A stretch of 64,000 bases of DNA from Nordella sp. HKS 07 (GTDB lineage Bacteria; Pseudomonadota; Alphaproteobacteria; Rhizobiales; Aestuariivirgaceae), in NCBI RefSeq assembly GCF_011046735.1, contig NZ_CP049258.1:5164001-5228000 (forward strand), written 5' to 3'. A program made the position numbers and the translations under genes. Shown one piece after another: positions 16,959-24,978 of this stretch (positions within the stretch are counted from its first letter, which is position 1; each line of letters begins with the position of its first letter). A model generated the notes under the pieces. The model worked only from the letters and a program-made list of their open reading frames with translations. It was not told the origin of the DNA and did no database searches.

Positions 16959-17402
16959 TCAGGCTTTCGCCTTCGCTTTGGCGCGTGTCGCGGCATCCTT
17001 GGCGTCAATACGCGCCTGTCTGACCTCGTTACGAATGCTATCGGCGAGATCGATCGCCCGGTCCTGGTTCTCGGCGATATACAGCAAGGCGATCTGGAGA
17101 ACCGGGCGCTGGCGGAATGCCGCCCGCAGCTGGACATCGGTGGCGCCGACCGGCTCGGCGGCATCGTTCTGTCCAGCGAGCAGCTTCTCGACGCCGTCGC
17201 CGACATGGCAGGCGCCGAGCCGCTTGGCTTCTGCCTCCGCCTGGCGCGCCTTCAAGACACGCTCGACGGCATCCCTGGCCGCCTTCGGGGTGGCGAGTGC
17301 CGCATGCTTAGCCGGGATAAGGCCGGCGCGGTACTCGGACAAAATTATCATCCGTTCGGCTTCCTCGCCAAGCCAGAGCAAAGCCGTGGCCTCAGCGCGC
17401 AA
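16959..17402 (-). CDS. Helical hypothetical protein
   Basis: From a TTG at 17402 the product has 147 residues, Ala-, Arg- and Glu-rich, probably a coiled-coil helix bundle (VLKARQAEAEAKRLG) with a tail of repeated KAKAKA. The coding pattern continues upstream of the TTG (RAKLKDDTTKNK) to a TGA at 17452, so the N-terminus may be lost or frameshifted. No family is recognised. Confidence 0.4.
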   Translation of the reverse strand: MRAEATALLWLGEEAERMIILSEYRAGLIPAKHAALATPKAARDAVERVLKARQAEAEAKRLGACHVGDGVEKLLAGQNDAAEPVGATDVQLRAAFRQRPVLQIALLYIAENQDRAIDLADSIRNEVRQARIDAKDAATRAKAKAKA

Positions 17403-17937
17403 CTTGTTCTTGGTGGTGTCGTCCTTGAGTTTCGCTCTGACGAGGGCGCGTCAATGGCAGTACCGACTGCCGCCGCACCTCTCGCCGAGAATGGGGCCGA
17501 AGCAGAGATGCCGCCCGGGGCCGACTGCCCGCGACCTGTTGGAAGGCCCGGATTTCGGCGCTGACGCTATGCGCGGCAGGTGGAACCCCACGCAGGCGGA
17601 GACGAAGACGACGCGCAAATCTGCAACAAGGCCGCGCCGGCCGCCGGCAGGCTTGACCGACAGCACCGGCCTGGACGACTTGCCAAAATGTGTTCAGGCT
17701 GCCACAAAAATTTTTCGCCGATAAAGTTGTGTACATAGGTACACGCATTTCTCGGATTGTCGGGATTGTCGGCAGCAACGTCTGCGCCCAACAATACCTC
17801 TTGACCCACCGCCAGCCCGCGCGCCAGTATGGCCTGACCAGACAGGACACAGCGAACCGGAAATCGAAGCAGGCACCAGGACACAGCAAAAGGTCCGTGC
17901 ATTCATCTGTTCCTCGATTTCAGGAGTTTTGCTGTCA
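17403..17937. other. Junction between accessory region and replication module
   Basis: No supported gene. Open frames on the minus strand (17451-17666, 17392-17889) lack family features. A short repeat TCGGGATTGTCGG occurs near 17763. This is where the left end of the element at 17.9-27.2 kb would be expected, but no integrase, tRNA or clear attachment repeat is visible. Confidence 0.3.
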
Positions 17938-18279
17938 ATGTCTTCCCGTCAGATCGTTACCTCAGGCGACATGCCCAAACGTCGCAAGCCCCGGCCAACC
18001 GCGGCGCCGCGAGGCGCGCCCAAAAAGAACAATCCCCAACCAGCTGCCGCAGCTCACGGCGAAGCGCAACGCCGCGATCCACGTCTGGACTTCGATAAAC
18101 TCAGTGATTCCGTAGGCCTGACCATGCGCGAAGCCGCCGACATTCTAGGGCTTTCGGCCGAGACGCTGAAAAGCTGGCGACACGCCGGCGTCGGACCTGA
18201 GGTCGTCAAATATGGCCGCGCCGTCAGGATCACGGTCGGCGCGCTCAGGAAACTGATCGCCGGCCACAAGGCTTCGTGA
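17938..18279 (+). CDS. Excisionase/MerR-like HTH protein
   Basis: The C-terminal 55 residues form a winged helix-turn-helix of the excisionase/MerR type: LTMREAADILGLSAETLKSW, a short wing, and YGRAVRITVGALRKLIAGH. The N-terminal 60 residues are basic and Pro/Ala-rich (KRRKPRPTAAPRGAPKK). AGGAG lies eleven bases before ATG 17938; a TTG at 17929 is nearer. It opens a run of about eleven same-strand genes, so it may be the element's regulator or directionality factor. Confidence 0.65.
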   Translation: MSSRQIVTSGDMPKRRKPRPTAAPRGAPKKNNPQPAAAAHGEAQRRDPRLDFDKLSDSVGLTMREAADILGLSAETLKSWRHAGVGPEVVKYGRAVRITVGALRKLIAGHKAS

Positions 18280-18292
18280 AGGGTGCGATGGA

Positions 18293-19081
18293 ATGTCGAA
18301 ACCCTTCGCGGCGACGGCTGCGCCAGTCGCGCCACTCGAACGCAATGCCATCAGGTTGGCCATCGACGATCCGGCCTTCCGCGCCGAAATTGAATCCGGC
18401 AGCTTCCTCGCCGAGCTTGACGCGCTGATTTCCGTCGGAGCGGTTTTCGACATCATGCTCTTCGATCCGGCCTGGCGGTTCAAAACCTATTCGAAGCAGG
18501 GCTTGGGCCGCAGCGCCGACCGCCATTATCCGACGATGAACCTCGCCGAGATCATGGCGCTCGGCCCGCGTATCAGGAAGCTTGCCGCGAAGGATTGCAC
18601 GGGCTGCCTATGGACGACCTGGCCGCAGGAGGCGTGCGGTAACGTGCAGCGCGTTTTCGATGCCTGGGGATTTAAGGGCAAGACCTGCCTCTTCGACTGG
18701 ATCAAGATAACCAAGAAGGGCCTGCCGGCGCTGGGGACCGGTTTCTACACCCGCGCCAACTCCGAGCCTTGCCTCCTCGCAACCCGCGGCAAGCCGCTGA
18801 AGCGGTTCGATCGCGGCATATCCCAGATCATCATGGCGCCGCGGCGACGACATTCGCAAAAGCCCGACGAGGCCTACGATCGCATCGAGCGGTTGTTCGG
18901 ACCGCACGTGCGCCGGCTCGAGCTGTTTGCGCGGGCCGAACGACCCGGCTGGACGACGGTCGGCACGACCAGCGACCGATTGCCGGCACCCGGCCTGTCT
19001 GACAAGCGGCTCGACCAGGTGCTCGGGTCTCGTGGTGCTGGCCCAGCAAACCCCGGTTGGAGACGGCAAGATGAGCGTTAG
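18293..19081 (+). CDS. MT-A70 family adenine methyltransferase
   Basis: A 262-residue protein with the MT-A70 core: FDIMLFDPAWRFKTY carries the catalytic motif as DPAW rather than DPPW, followed by HYPTM. Then come LWTTWPQ, GFKGKTCLFDWIK and SEPCLLATRG. The final part (RIERLFGPHVRRLELFAR, PGWTTVG) is the usual C-terminus of phage-type members. These enzymes make N6-methyladenine in DNA. In phages and islands they often guard against restriction. The last residues past WTTVG are extra. Confidence 0.8.
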   Translation: MSKPFAATAAPVAPLERNAIRLAIDDPAFRAEIESGSFLAELDALISVGAVFDIMLFDPAWRFKTYSKQGLGRSADRHYPTMNLAEIMALGPRIRKLAAKDCTGCLWTTWPQEACGNVQRVFDAWGFKGKTCLFDWIKITKKGLPALGTGFYTRANSEPCLLATRGKPLKRFDRGISQIIMAPRRRHSQKPDEAYDRIERLFGPHVRRLELFARAERPGWTTVGTTSDRLPAPGLSDKRLDQVLGSRGAGPANPGWRRQDER

Positions 19082-19580
19082 CCCCGAGTCCGTGCATGAG
19101 TTCATCGCCATCGACGGCACGGTCACGCCCGCCGGTTTCGCCGCCCTGCAGCTGCTGGAGGAGCTGCACCGGGCGCGCGAGCGCGAAGCGCAGGCGAATT
19201 CCTATGCCGCCCGCGAAGCCGCCCAGGCGGCTGCCCGGAAGGCGACGAGCGCCATCGCGGCGCTGACCGGCATCAGAGCGCTCAGGCGGCGGCGCGCCCT
19301 GGCGGCACTCGTCAACCTGGCCGCCGACAGCAAACATGCGCAACATGTGGAGGAGATCACAATGAACAGCAGCGACGATTACCCACAGGTGAAGGCCTGG
19401 CTGCAGACCCCGGCCGGGCGCGTGTGTCTCACCGCCTTGGCGCGCTATCAGGCGGCACTCGAGCGCGAGACGCGGGCAACCAGTACCGCGGAGACCATCG
19501 CCGCCCAGGACGACGCGCTGGCTGCCTACGAATTGATGGTCGCCGCATGCGAGTTCACCGGCGAGGAAGCCAAGACATGA
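19071..19580 (+). CDS. Hypothetical protein of the module
   Basis: The ATG at 19071 overlaps the end of the methyltransferase gene. The product has 169 residues, mostly alpha-helical and Ala/Arg/Glu-rich. A strong Shine-Dalgarno (GGAGGAG, 19349-) lies before an in-frame ATG at 19361 (MNSSDDYPQVKAW). The part from 19361 (73 residues) may be made separately or be the only real gene. No family is recognised. Confidence 0.55.
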   Translation: MSVSPESVHEFIAIDGTVTPAGFAALQLLEELHRAREREAQANSYAAREAAQAAARKATSAIAALTGIRALRRRRALAALVNLAADSKHAQHVEEITMNSSDDYPQVKAWLQTPAGRVCLTALARYQAALERETRATSTAETIAAQDDALAAYELMVAACEFTGEEAKT

Positions 19581-20365
19581 AGCGCACCCACTGGGATAGC
19601 CTGCGCCAGCTGATCGACCGCCTCGCGCAGCAGGAGGAGGCGGTCGCCAGCATCAATGACCCGGAGCATTTCGCCGCCGCCTACGACGATATCTGGAAGC
19701 TCAAGATGACGCTCCTCAGCGAGCTGATCGGGCCGCAGCTCGCCGAACGCCTCGGCGTCGCCCGCATCGCGAGATCGAGCCTTGCGCTGACGCCGAGCTG
19801 GCTGCCCGAAGCCGCGCAGGCCGGCGGCATACCGGTGGCTCCCCTGCAGGCGATGGATCAGGACGAGGCGGCAACGCAGCGGCGGATGATCATACAGTTC
19901 CTCCTCGACTTCTCCGATGCCCTACCGCCGGGGCTGGCCGTCAATATGGCGGCGGCGCTCAACCTGCTCAATCTGAACGCGGTGACGCCGCTGGTCGCGC
20001 CGGCGACCGTGCAGGGGCTGCGCGGCGGCAGTGGGCGCTACGCGGTGGCGTTCTTCTACTTCAGCATGGGCGTCTACTACCGCGTCGGCTTCACCGGAAG
20101 GACGGTCGAGGCGGTGCTCCTCGAGAACGCCGCCATCATCGACATTTCGCGCAACGCCTTCGACAAGACCGTCCGCAAGCTCAACATCCGGCCGAGTGTC
20201 GAGGCGGCGCGCCTGGAAGGCCAGGCGGACGCCAGGGCCGGTAAAGCGATGCGACCGCAATGGGGCGGCGACTACGACCTGCAGCAGCTCGAAAAACTCA
20301 TGCGCAAGGAGGTGGGAAAGGAAAATGGTGCCAACATCATTCCGTTCGGCGGCAAGAAGCGATGA
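19577..20365 (+). CDS. Hypothetical protein of the module
   Basis: The ATG overlaps the preceding stop as ATGA. The 262-residue product is helical in its first half (QEEAVASINDPEHFAAAYDDIWKL has the feel of a structured helix pair), with a hydrophobic segment near FFYFSMGVYYRVGF and a basic C-terminus ending IIPFGGKKR. No family is recognised. Translational coupling places it in the same operon as its neighbours. Confidence 0.6.
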   Translation: MKRTHWDSLRQLIDRLAQQEEAVASINDPEHFAAAYDDIWKLKMTLLSELIGPQLAERLGVARIARSSLALTPSWLPEAAQAGGIPVAPLQAMDQDEAATQRRMIIQFLLDFSDALPPGLAVNMAAALNLLNLNAVTPLVAPATVQGLRGGSGRYAVAFFYFSMGVYYRVGFTGRTVEAVLLENAAIIDISRNAFDKTVRKLNIRPSVEAARLEGQADARAGKAMRPQWGGDYDLQQLEKLMRKEVGKENGANIIPFGGKKR

Positions 20366-20452
20366 GACGGCCTATGTGCCAAAAATCGACTTTCCCGGCA
20401 CAGACAGCCGGCAAAATGTGCGCATAATGGGAAGCCTCCCATGGAGGCGCCG

Positions 20453-20725
20453 ATGACCAAACCCCCCAGATTTCACCCCAGGAAGACCGAACCGGAGCCA
20501 GAGCCGCTCTGGGCGCCGGTCGAGGCTTTCATGCTGCTCGAGAGGATCAGCCCGTCGGATCTGATCCGGCTCGCCCGCCAGGGCCTGTTGCCGCGCATCG
20601 AATATGCTGGCGATCGGCCGTTCGTGCACATGCCATCGCTGCCCGATTGGCGCACGTTGGCCTTCACGCTGAACGACTTCCGGCGCCTGGCCGATGTCGA
20701 ATTGCAGGAGGAGCCGGCAGCATGA
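20453..20725 (+). CDS. Small hypothetical protein of the module
   Basis: ATG 20453 is preceded by GGAGG at a good distance; an in-frame ATG at 20441 lacks one. The 90-residue product has a Pro/Glu-rich start followed by a probable DNA-binding-like helical region (LLERISPSDLIRLARQGLLPR), a layout like short HTH adaptors of integrative elements. An intrinsic terminator follows immediately. Confidence 0.55.
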   Translation: MTKPPRFHPRKTEPEPEPLWAPVEAFMLLERISPSDLIRLARQGLLPRIEYAGDRPFVHMPSLPDWRTLAFTLNDFRRLADVELQEEPAA

Positions 20726-20727
20726 AA

Positions 20728-20765
20728 TCGGGCGGGCTCTACGGAGAGCACCGCCCGGCTTTTTC
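20728..20765 (+). terminator. Intrinsic terminator inside the module
   Basis: GGGCGGGCTCT pairs with AGAGCACCGCCC (one bulge) around a 4-base loop and is followed by GGCTTTTTCT. It separates the first transcription block (17.9-20.7 kb) from the second (20.9-26.3 kb). Confidence 0.75.
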
Positions 20766-20860
20766 TAAGTTGGTCGACGCCAGCCGACCGTGAAGAAATA
20801 GCCGAAAGCGAGCGCTTCCGCAAACCCCGCCCTCTTTGAACCAGCAAGGAGGGCCGTCGG

Positions 20861-21814
20861 ATGACGATCCACGACAGAAACGAAACCACTTCACTGCTGC
20901 CGCTTCGGCAGCTGCCGGCCGGCACTTATCCAGTGGCCAGCGCGATTTTCGACCCCGCCTTTCCGCCGGTGCCCAACGGCCGCAATGCCGACCTTCGGCA
21001 GCTGCTCACTAACTCCCCGCTGACGCAGGCGACAATGGTGGGCACCGGCAGCATGGACGATCCCGCCACCCGGCGCGCCTCGACCGATCTCCACGCCGCG
21101 ACGGAAGCCCACGCGGCCGGGCACACCTTCAGCATCGACGGCAACCTGTCTCTCAGGGAACTGATGCTGCAGACACCGCCGGCGGAGGTCATGGAAGGGC
21201 TCGGCGTTCCCTTCACGGCGACGCCGATCATCATTACGATCGACCAGTCGCCGACGCTTTTCGTGTTGCGCGGCGACGAGCGCGGCCGGCTTCAACAGGT
21301 CACGGTCGCTCTACTCTGCGAAGATCCTGATAACGGCGCCCATGGGCTCGCCTTGCGCGCCTGGATTCAACCGGACCCCAGGGGGCTGCCGGTCGTCGAC
21401 GACACCACCACCGAGCTGCAGATGCTGATCCTTACCGGGCTGGCGGTCGCGACGCGCACGCTGCTGCTATTGGTCAATGACTCACGCCTGCCCCTGAAGC
21501 GCGAGGTCCCGGACGAGAAGCTCAACAAGCGCCGCCGCGAGAAAGGCAAGCCGGCATTGCCGCCGATCTGGCATCTCGATGCCAGCCGTATCGGCGAACT
21601 CTACACCACGAAGCTCGACACCCGGCGCAAGGCCAGCCCCGGCAGCAGCCGTTCCGGCACCCACCGCTCGCCGATTCCGCATGATCGCCGCGGCCATCGC
21701 CGGCGCTTGCGCTCCGGCGCGATCTGCTGGGTCAAGCCGAGCCGAGTCGGACTCCTTATCCGGCATCTCCGCCGCCGCGATTTTTACCGGCTCGAAGTTG
21801 GAGGCGGCCAATGA
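20861..21814 (+). CDS. Phage-type hypothetical protein
   Basis: A 317-residue protein after a strong AAGGAGG. The C-terminal 110 residues follow a pattern common in prophage hypotheticals of Proteobacteria: KLNKRRREKGKPALPP, then SRSGTHRSPIPHDRRGHRR, and CWVKPSRVG. The Arg/His-rich segment suggests nucleic-acid contact. The N-terminal half is of mixed structure and not recognised. Confidence 0.6.
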   Translation: MTIHDRNETTSLLPLRQLPAGTYPVASAIFDPAFPPVPNGRNADLRQLLTNSPLTQATMVGTGSMDDPATRRASTDLHAATEAHAAGHTFSIDGNLSLRELMLQTPPAEVMEGLGVPFTATPIIITIDQSPTLFVLRGDERGRLQQVTVALLCEDPDNGAHGLALRAWIQPDPRGLPVVDDTTTELQMLILTGLAVATRTLLLLVNDSRLPLKREVPDEKLNKRRREKGKPALPPIWHLDASRIGELYTTKLDTRRKASPGSSRSGTHRSPIPHDRRGHRRRLRSGAICWVKPSRVGLLIRHLRRRDFYRLEVGGGQ

Positions 21815-22086
21815 CTGACAACCGCAAAGCTCGCTTCTCGGCCGCCGACCTTCTGAAAGATCTCGCGGAAGGACTCCGCCAGGCGCGCGAGACGGCCGCG
21901 CCGCGCACCTATGAGGGCGAGCCCCCCGCACTCATCGGCGACGATAATGCCGCGACTCTCATACGTGTCGTGGAAGCGCTCGAGATCGTGAGCGGCTTCG
22001 AGAGCGAGGAGACCAAGTCCTACTTCACGACCGAACCCGTCGAGATAGGGCGGCCGCGCGCCGCACTTCGCCGCACGTACCATTAG
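21811..22086 (+). CDS. Hypothetical protein of the module
   Basis: Overlaps the preceding stop as ATGA. It has 91 residues with an amphipathic N-terminal helix (SAADLLKDLAEGLRQARE) and ends in RAALRRTYH. No family is recognised. Confidence 0.55.
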   Translation: MTDNRKARFSAADLLKDLAEGLRQARETAAPRTYEGEPPALIGDDNAATLIRVVEALEIVSGFESEETKSYFTTEPVEIGRPRAALRRTYH

Positions 22087-22104
22087 CAAACAGCAGAGGA
22101 ACCC

Positions 22105-22572
22105 ATGAAAAGCATCACTAAAGCCCGCCACGCGGCAAAGGCATTCAATGCCCTCCAGCCGGACATCTGGGAAACATATCTGCGAGAGCGCAGCGGGGCT
22201 GCCGCCAGGATGAGCGACGACATGGCGCGCAAGCTGACCGACCGCGATCTCACGGTCGAGAACAGCTACATGGCTGAACACCATGAGATAGACATGCCAG
22301 AAAGCATCGTCATGGGCTTAAGCACAACGACGCTTGACTGCCATGAGTCCAGTGTCGTCGCGGAGCTTCACATCGATATAAAGGGCGCGAAGAACGCCCT
22401 GTGCGTCACCAACGCTGACGGCGCGACCAAGATCAATATCGGCCCGCACGCGACCATTACACTGCAGGTCAGGGGCGCCACGCAGAATCAGGATTTGATT
22501 ATAGGCCTGGTCGATCTGGGCCGGCGTCTCGAGCCCCTGCTCGACGCCCGCCGCCGTCGTTTTCGCTGGTGA
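22105..22572 (+). CDS. Hypothetical protein of the module
   Basis: A 155-residue product preceded by AGAGGAA. The second half is beta-rich (VVAELHIDIKGAKNALCV, KINIGPHATITLQV). No signal peptide or family is evident. Confidence 0.55.
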   Translation: MKSITKARHAAKAFNALQPDIWETYLRERSGAAARMSDDMARKLTDRDLTVENSYMAEHHEIDMPESIVMGLSTTTLDCHESSVVAELHIDIKGAKNALCVTNADGATKINIGPHATITLQVRGATQNQDLIIGLVDLGRRLEPLLDARRRRFRW

Positions 22573-22584
22573 GAGGTGAAATCC

Positions 22585-22806
22585 ATGCGCGACGACAATC
22601 TCATCGCGCAGGCACCGATCGCCGCACGGAAAGAAATGGACGGGCTGCTGGCCGAGATCCCCGCCGGCCGCCGTGCCGAAAGAGAGCGTCGAAGTGGCCG
22701 AGGGACGCCTGATCCACGTCAGCGGGCTGAAATTTCCCGAACCTATCAGCACGACGCCCCGCACCACTACCAACGCCAGGGATTCAAAGGAGGAGGTTCA
22801 AGATGA
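22585..22806 (+). CDS. Small hypothetical gene, probably frameshifted
   Basis: GAGAGGTG precedes ATG 22585 and the first 30 codons (MRDDNLIAQAPIAARKEMDG) look coding. From about 22670 the codon pattern switches to the +1 frame, which reads VPKESVEVAEGRLIHVSGLKFPEP with a high-GC third position, while the annotated frame becomes Arg-rich. A frameshift near 22670 is likely. Function unknown. Confidence 0.4.
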   Translation: MRDDNLIAQAPIAARKEMDGLLAEIPAGRRAERERRSGRGTPDPRQRAEISRTYQHDAPHHYQRQGFKGGGSR

Positions 22807-23801
22807 AACCCATAAGCACCAGACACCCGCCGCAAAGCGGCACCAGCAGCCTGGCCGCCGATCTCGCGGCCTCGGTCATGAAGATGGACGCGGCCGACGA
22901 CGACACGACGGAGAAGGGGGCGACTAAGGGGGCGAAGCCGGCGGCGCCGGGCCCCCGCCGCAACAAGCCGCCGCTGCCACCGCGCTCGCCTTACGAGCCG
23001 CGGACGGAAACGAAAAAGCCGCTGTTCAGCTTCACGAAGCCGGCGGCGCCAAACACCGCGTTCGACAACCCTGCCGAACCGGCGCCGCCCCCGCCGGCGA
23101 GAGCGCCGAGAGTGGCGAGACCGGCGAGACCGGCGCGACCGGCGCGCCCGGCGACCCCCGACAACCCGACGGACCCGGAAATTTCGAAACTCGCGGAGAC
23201 CCCCGACACCCGGGAGGACCCGGAAATTCCGGGGGCTGCGGAGATCGCGAGTGCGACGGAAACCCCGCGCGCGATCCGCGAGGGCGCGCCGGCGCCGAAG
23301 ACAAGCGCCGAGGAAGCCGCCACGCCGGCGCCAGCGGCTTCTCCTCCACCGCTGTTTCGGCCGCGATTGGAATCTCCCGCCGTCGGCAATTTCGCCGCGC
23401 TGCTGTCGAAACGCTACTCGCATATTCCAGATGGGCGCTACCTGGTCCAACTGCTGCCGCACGACATCGCGCCGTTCAGCTCGCAATGGAAGTCCGGCAT
23501 CGGCTTCGTCGTCGGCATCATCGAGGGCGACTTCGCCGGCAAGGAAATCCCGCTTTCCCTGGTTACCGAAACCGACGGAACGGCGCAGGCACGCCTCTGC
23601 CACGACATGCAGATGCTCCTGCAGTGGATGAACGGCCTCGGCGTCACCGCGGGCGACGACGCCGAGCAACTGGTGAGGGAAATCGGTAAGGCCGCGCGCG
23701 GCGCCAGCTGGAAAGTGTGGATGACGATCACCTTCGAGAGCCGCGGCGGCAGTCGCGAGGCGAGGATCATGCAGGTCGATGTCGAGCACCCCGATGACTG
23801 A
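22803..23801 (+). CDS. Pro/Ala-rich protein with DUF669-like C-terminal domain
   Basis: A strong Shine-Dalgarno (GGAGGAGG) precedes the ATG. Residues 1-180 are disordered and rich in Pro, Ala and Thr with repeats such as RPARPARPA. Residues 185-332 form a folded domain (DGRYLVQLLPHD, SGIGFVVGIIEGDFAGKEIP, MLLQWMNGLGV) resembling in outline the DUF669-type proteins encoded next to phage single-strand annealing and replication genes. It lies directly before the primase-like gene. The assignment is an inference from pattern only. Confidence 0.5.
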   Translation: MKPISTRHPPQSGTSSLAADLAASVMKMDAADDDTTEKGATKGAKPAAPGPRRNKPPLPPRSPYEPRTETKKPLFSFTKPAAPNTAFDNPAEPAPPPPARAPRVARPARPARPARPATPDNPTDPEISKLAETPDTREDPEIPGAAEIASATETPRAIREGAPAPKTSAEEAATPAPAASPPPLFRPRLESPAVGNFAALLSKRYSHIPDGRYLVQLLPHDIAPFSSQWKSGIGFVVGIIEGDFAGKEIPLSLVTETDGTAQARLCHDMQMLLQWMNGLGVTAGDDAEQLVREIGKAARGASWKVWMTITFESRGGSREARIMQVDVEHPDD

Positions 23802-24978
23802 GCGGCCCAACCTGCCCGGCTTCGAGTTCACCCTGTGCGCCGTCGCCCAGGCCGGCTGCACGGCGGCCAAGCGGATCCGGCGGCGCCGAGACGGCACGTT
23901 GCGCAAGCACGACTACGACAACACCAAGTTGTGGAGCCTGATCAAGCTGGCGCCGGACAGCCCGAACGCCGGCCTGGCCGAGATGGCGCGGGCGCTGGCC
24001 GGTCCGCAGGCAACGGTGACGATGGCGCAGACCTTGCGCTGGCTGGCGGACATGCGCGACTTGATGATCGTGATGGGCGTGACCGCCGCGGGGCACGATC
24101 CGAAGCGGCGGAGCCGGCGGCTGTGGGCGTCGCCATTGCTCAGCGAGCCGAACACGCTGTTCGCCACCCCGCGCGCCTGGCTGGCGATCGACGTCGACGA
24201 CGTCACGGTGCCGCAGGGATACGGCGACGGCGACCGCCTCGCCGACGCCGCGATCTGGGTGCGCGACAATCTGCTGCCGGAGGAATTCCGCGGCGTCGAG
24301 TGCGCCGTCACGGCGACGGCGAGCACCGGCCTGATCGCCCCGGACATCGCCCGGCTCAGGATGTTCTACCTGCTCGACCGGCCCTGCGACCTGTTGCGGC
24401 TGCGCCGCTGGGGGCTGGCGGCGCAGCGCGCCGGCCTGCCGATCGATCCGGCAATCCTGCAGCCTGGCCAACCGGTCTATACGAGCCGGCCGATCTTCGA
24501 GAACATGGAAGACCCGGTGCCACCGGAGCTGTGGGCGTTCGTGCTGCCCGGCACGGCTGGGCGCGTCAGCCTGGTGGCCGAGCGCTACGACAGCATTTCC
24601 CTGGCGATCGAGCGCAAGGTCGCGGCGGCGGCGGCGGCCAGCGGCGGCGACTGGCGCAAGCTTCTGGATGCGACGCTCGGCGGCCCGACCGGCTTCTTCG
24701 AGCCGCTGAGCAGGGCCCTCGGGCTCGCCGCCCACACGCAGGAGAGCGAAGCGGAGATCTGCGCCTGTGTCGCCGCGCTACTCAGCCAGCGCCCCGATCC
24801 CGGCCGGCAGAGCCGCTATGGCGAAAACTGGGTGGTCAGCACGATCCGGCGCTTCCGCGGCAAGGACGCAAAGCTGGCTGAGGAGATAGAATTTTTACAG
24901 CACAAGCTATTCGGCCGCAGGAAGGACAAGCCATGGACGAAAAAAATCAGCCGACCGGAAAAGTCTACAATTTCCTGA
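23794..24978 (+). CDS. Primase-like (archaeo-eukaryotic primase fold?) protein
   Basis: The product has 394 residues from ATG 23794, overlapping the previous gene by eight bases (ATG 23779 is also possible). Features like those of element-borne primase-polymerases: an acidic WLAIDVDDV segment (residues ~130), a TATASTGL segment followed by RLRMFYLLDRPCDLLRL, and YTSRPIFENMEDPVP. Immediately followed, with 46 bases of overlap, by a RepA-like helicase, the usual primase-helicase pairing of plasmids and integrative elements. I see no zinc finger. Catalytic function is inferred. Confidence 0.55.
   Translation: MTERPNLPGFEFTLCAVAQAGCTAAKRIRRRRDGTLRKHDYDNTKLWSLIKLAPDSPNAGLAEMARALAGPQATVTMAQTLRWLADMRDLMIVMGVTAAGHDPKRRSRRLWASPLLSEPNTLFATPRAWLAIDVDDVTVPQGYGDGDRLADAAIWVRDNLLPEEFRGVECAVTATASTGLIAPDIARLRMFYLLDRPCDLLRLRRWGLAAQRAGLPIDPAILQPGQPVYTSRPIFENMEDPVPPELWAFVLPGTAGRVSLVAERYDSISLAIERKVAAAAAASGGDWRKLLDATLGGPTGFFEPLSRALGLAAHTQESEAEICACVAALLSQRPDPGRQSRYGENWVVSTIRRFRGKDAKLAEEIEFLQHKLFGRRKDKPWTKKISRPEKSTIS

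Noticed and set aside
17403-17937. Attachment site or tRNA at the left end of the module
   Set aside because: No tRNA-like cloverleaf or TPsiC sequence and no direct repeat matching the right end near 27180 could be found by eye.
22767-23906. Minus-strand Arg-rich ORF of 379 codons
   Set aside because: Shadow of the Pro/Ala-rich gene; arises from GC-rich codons.
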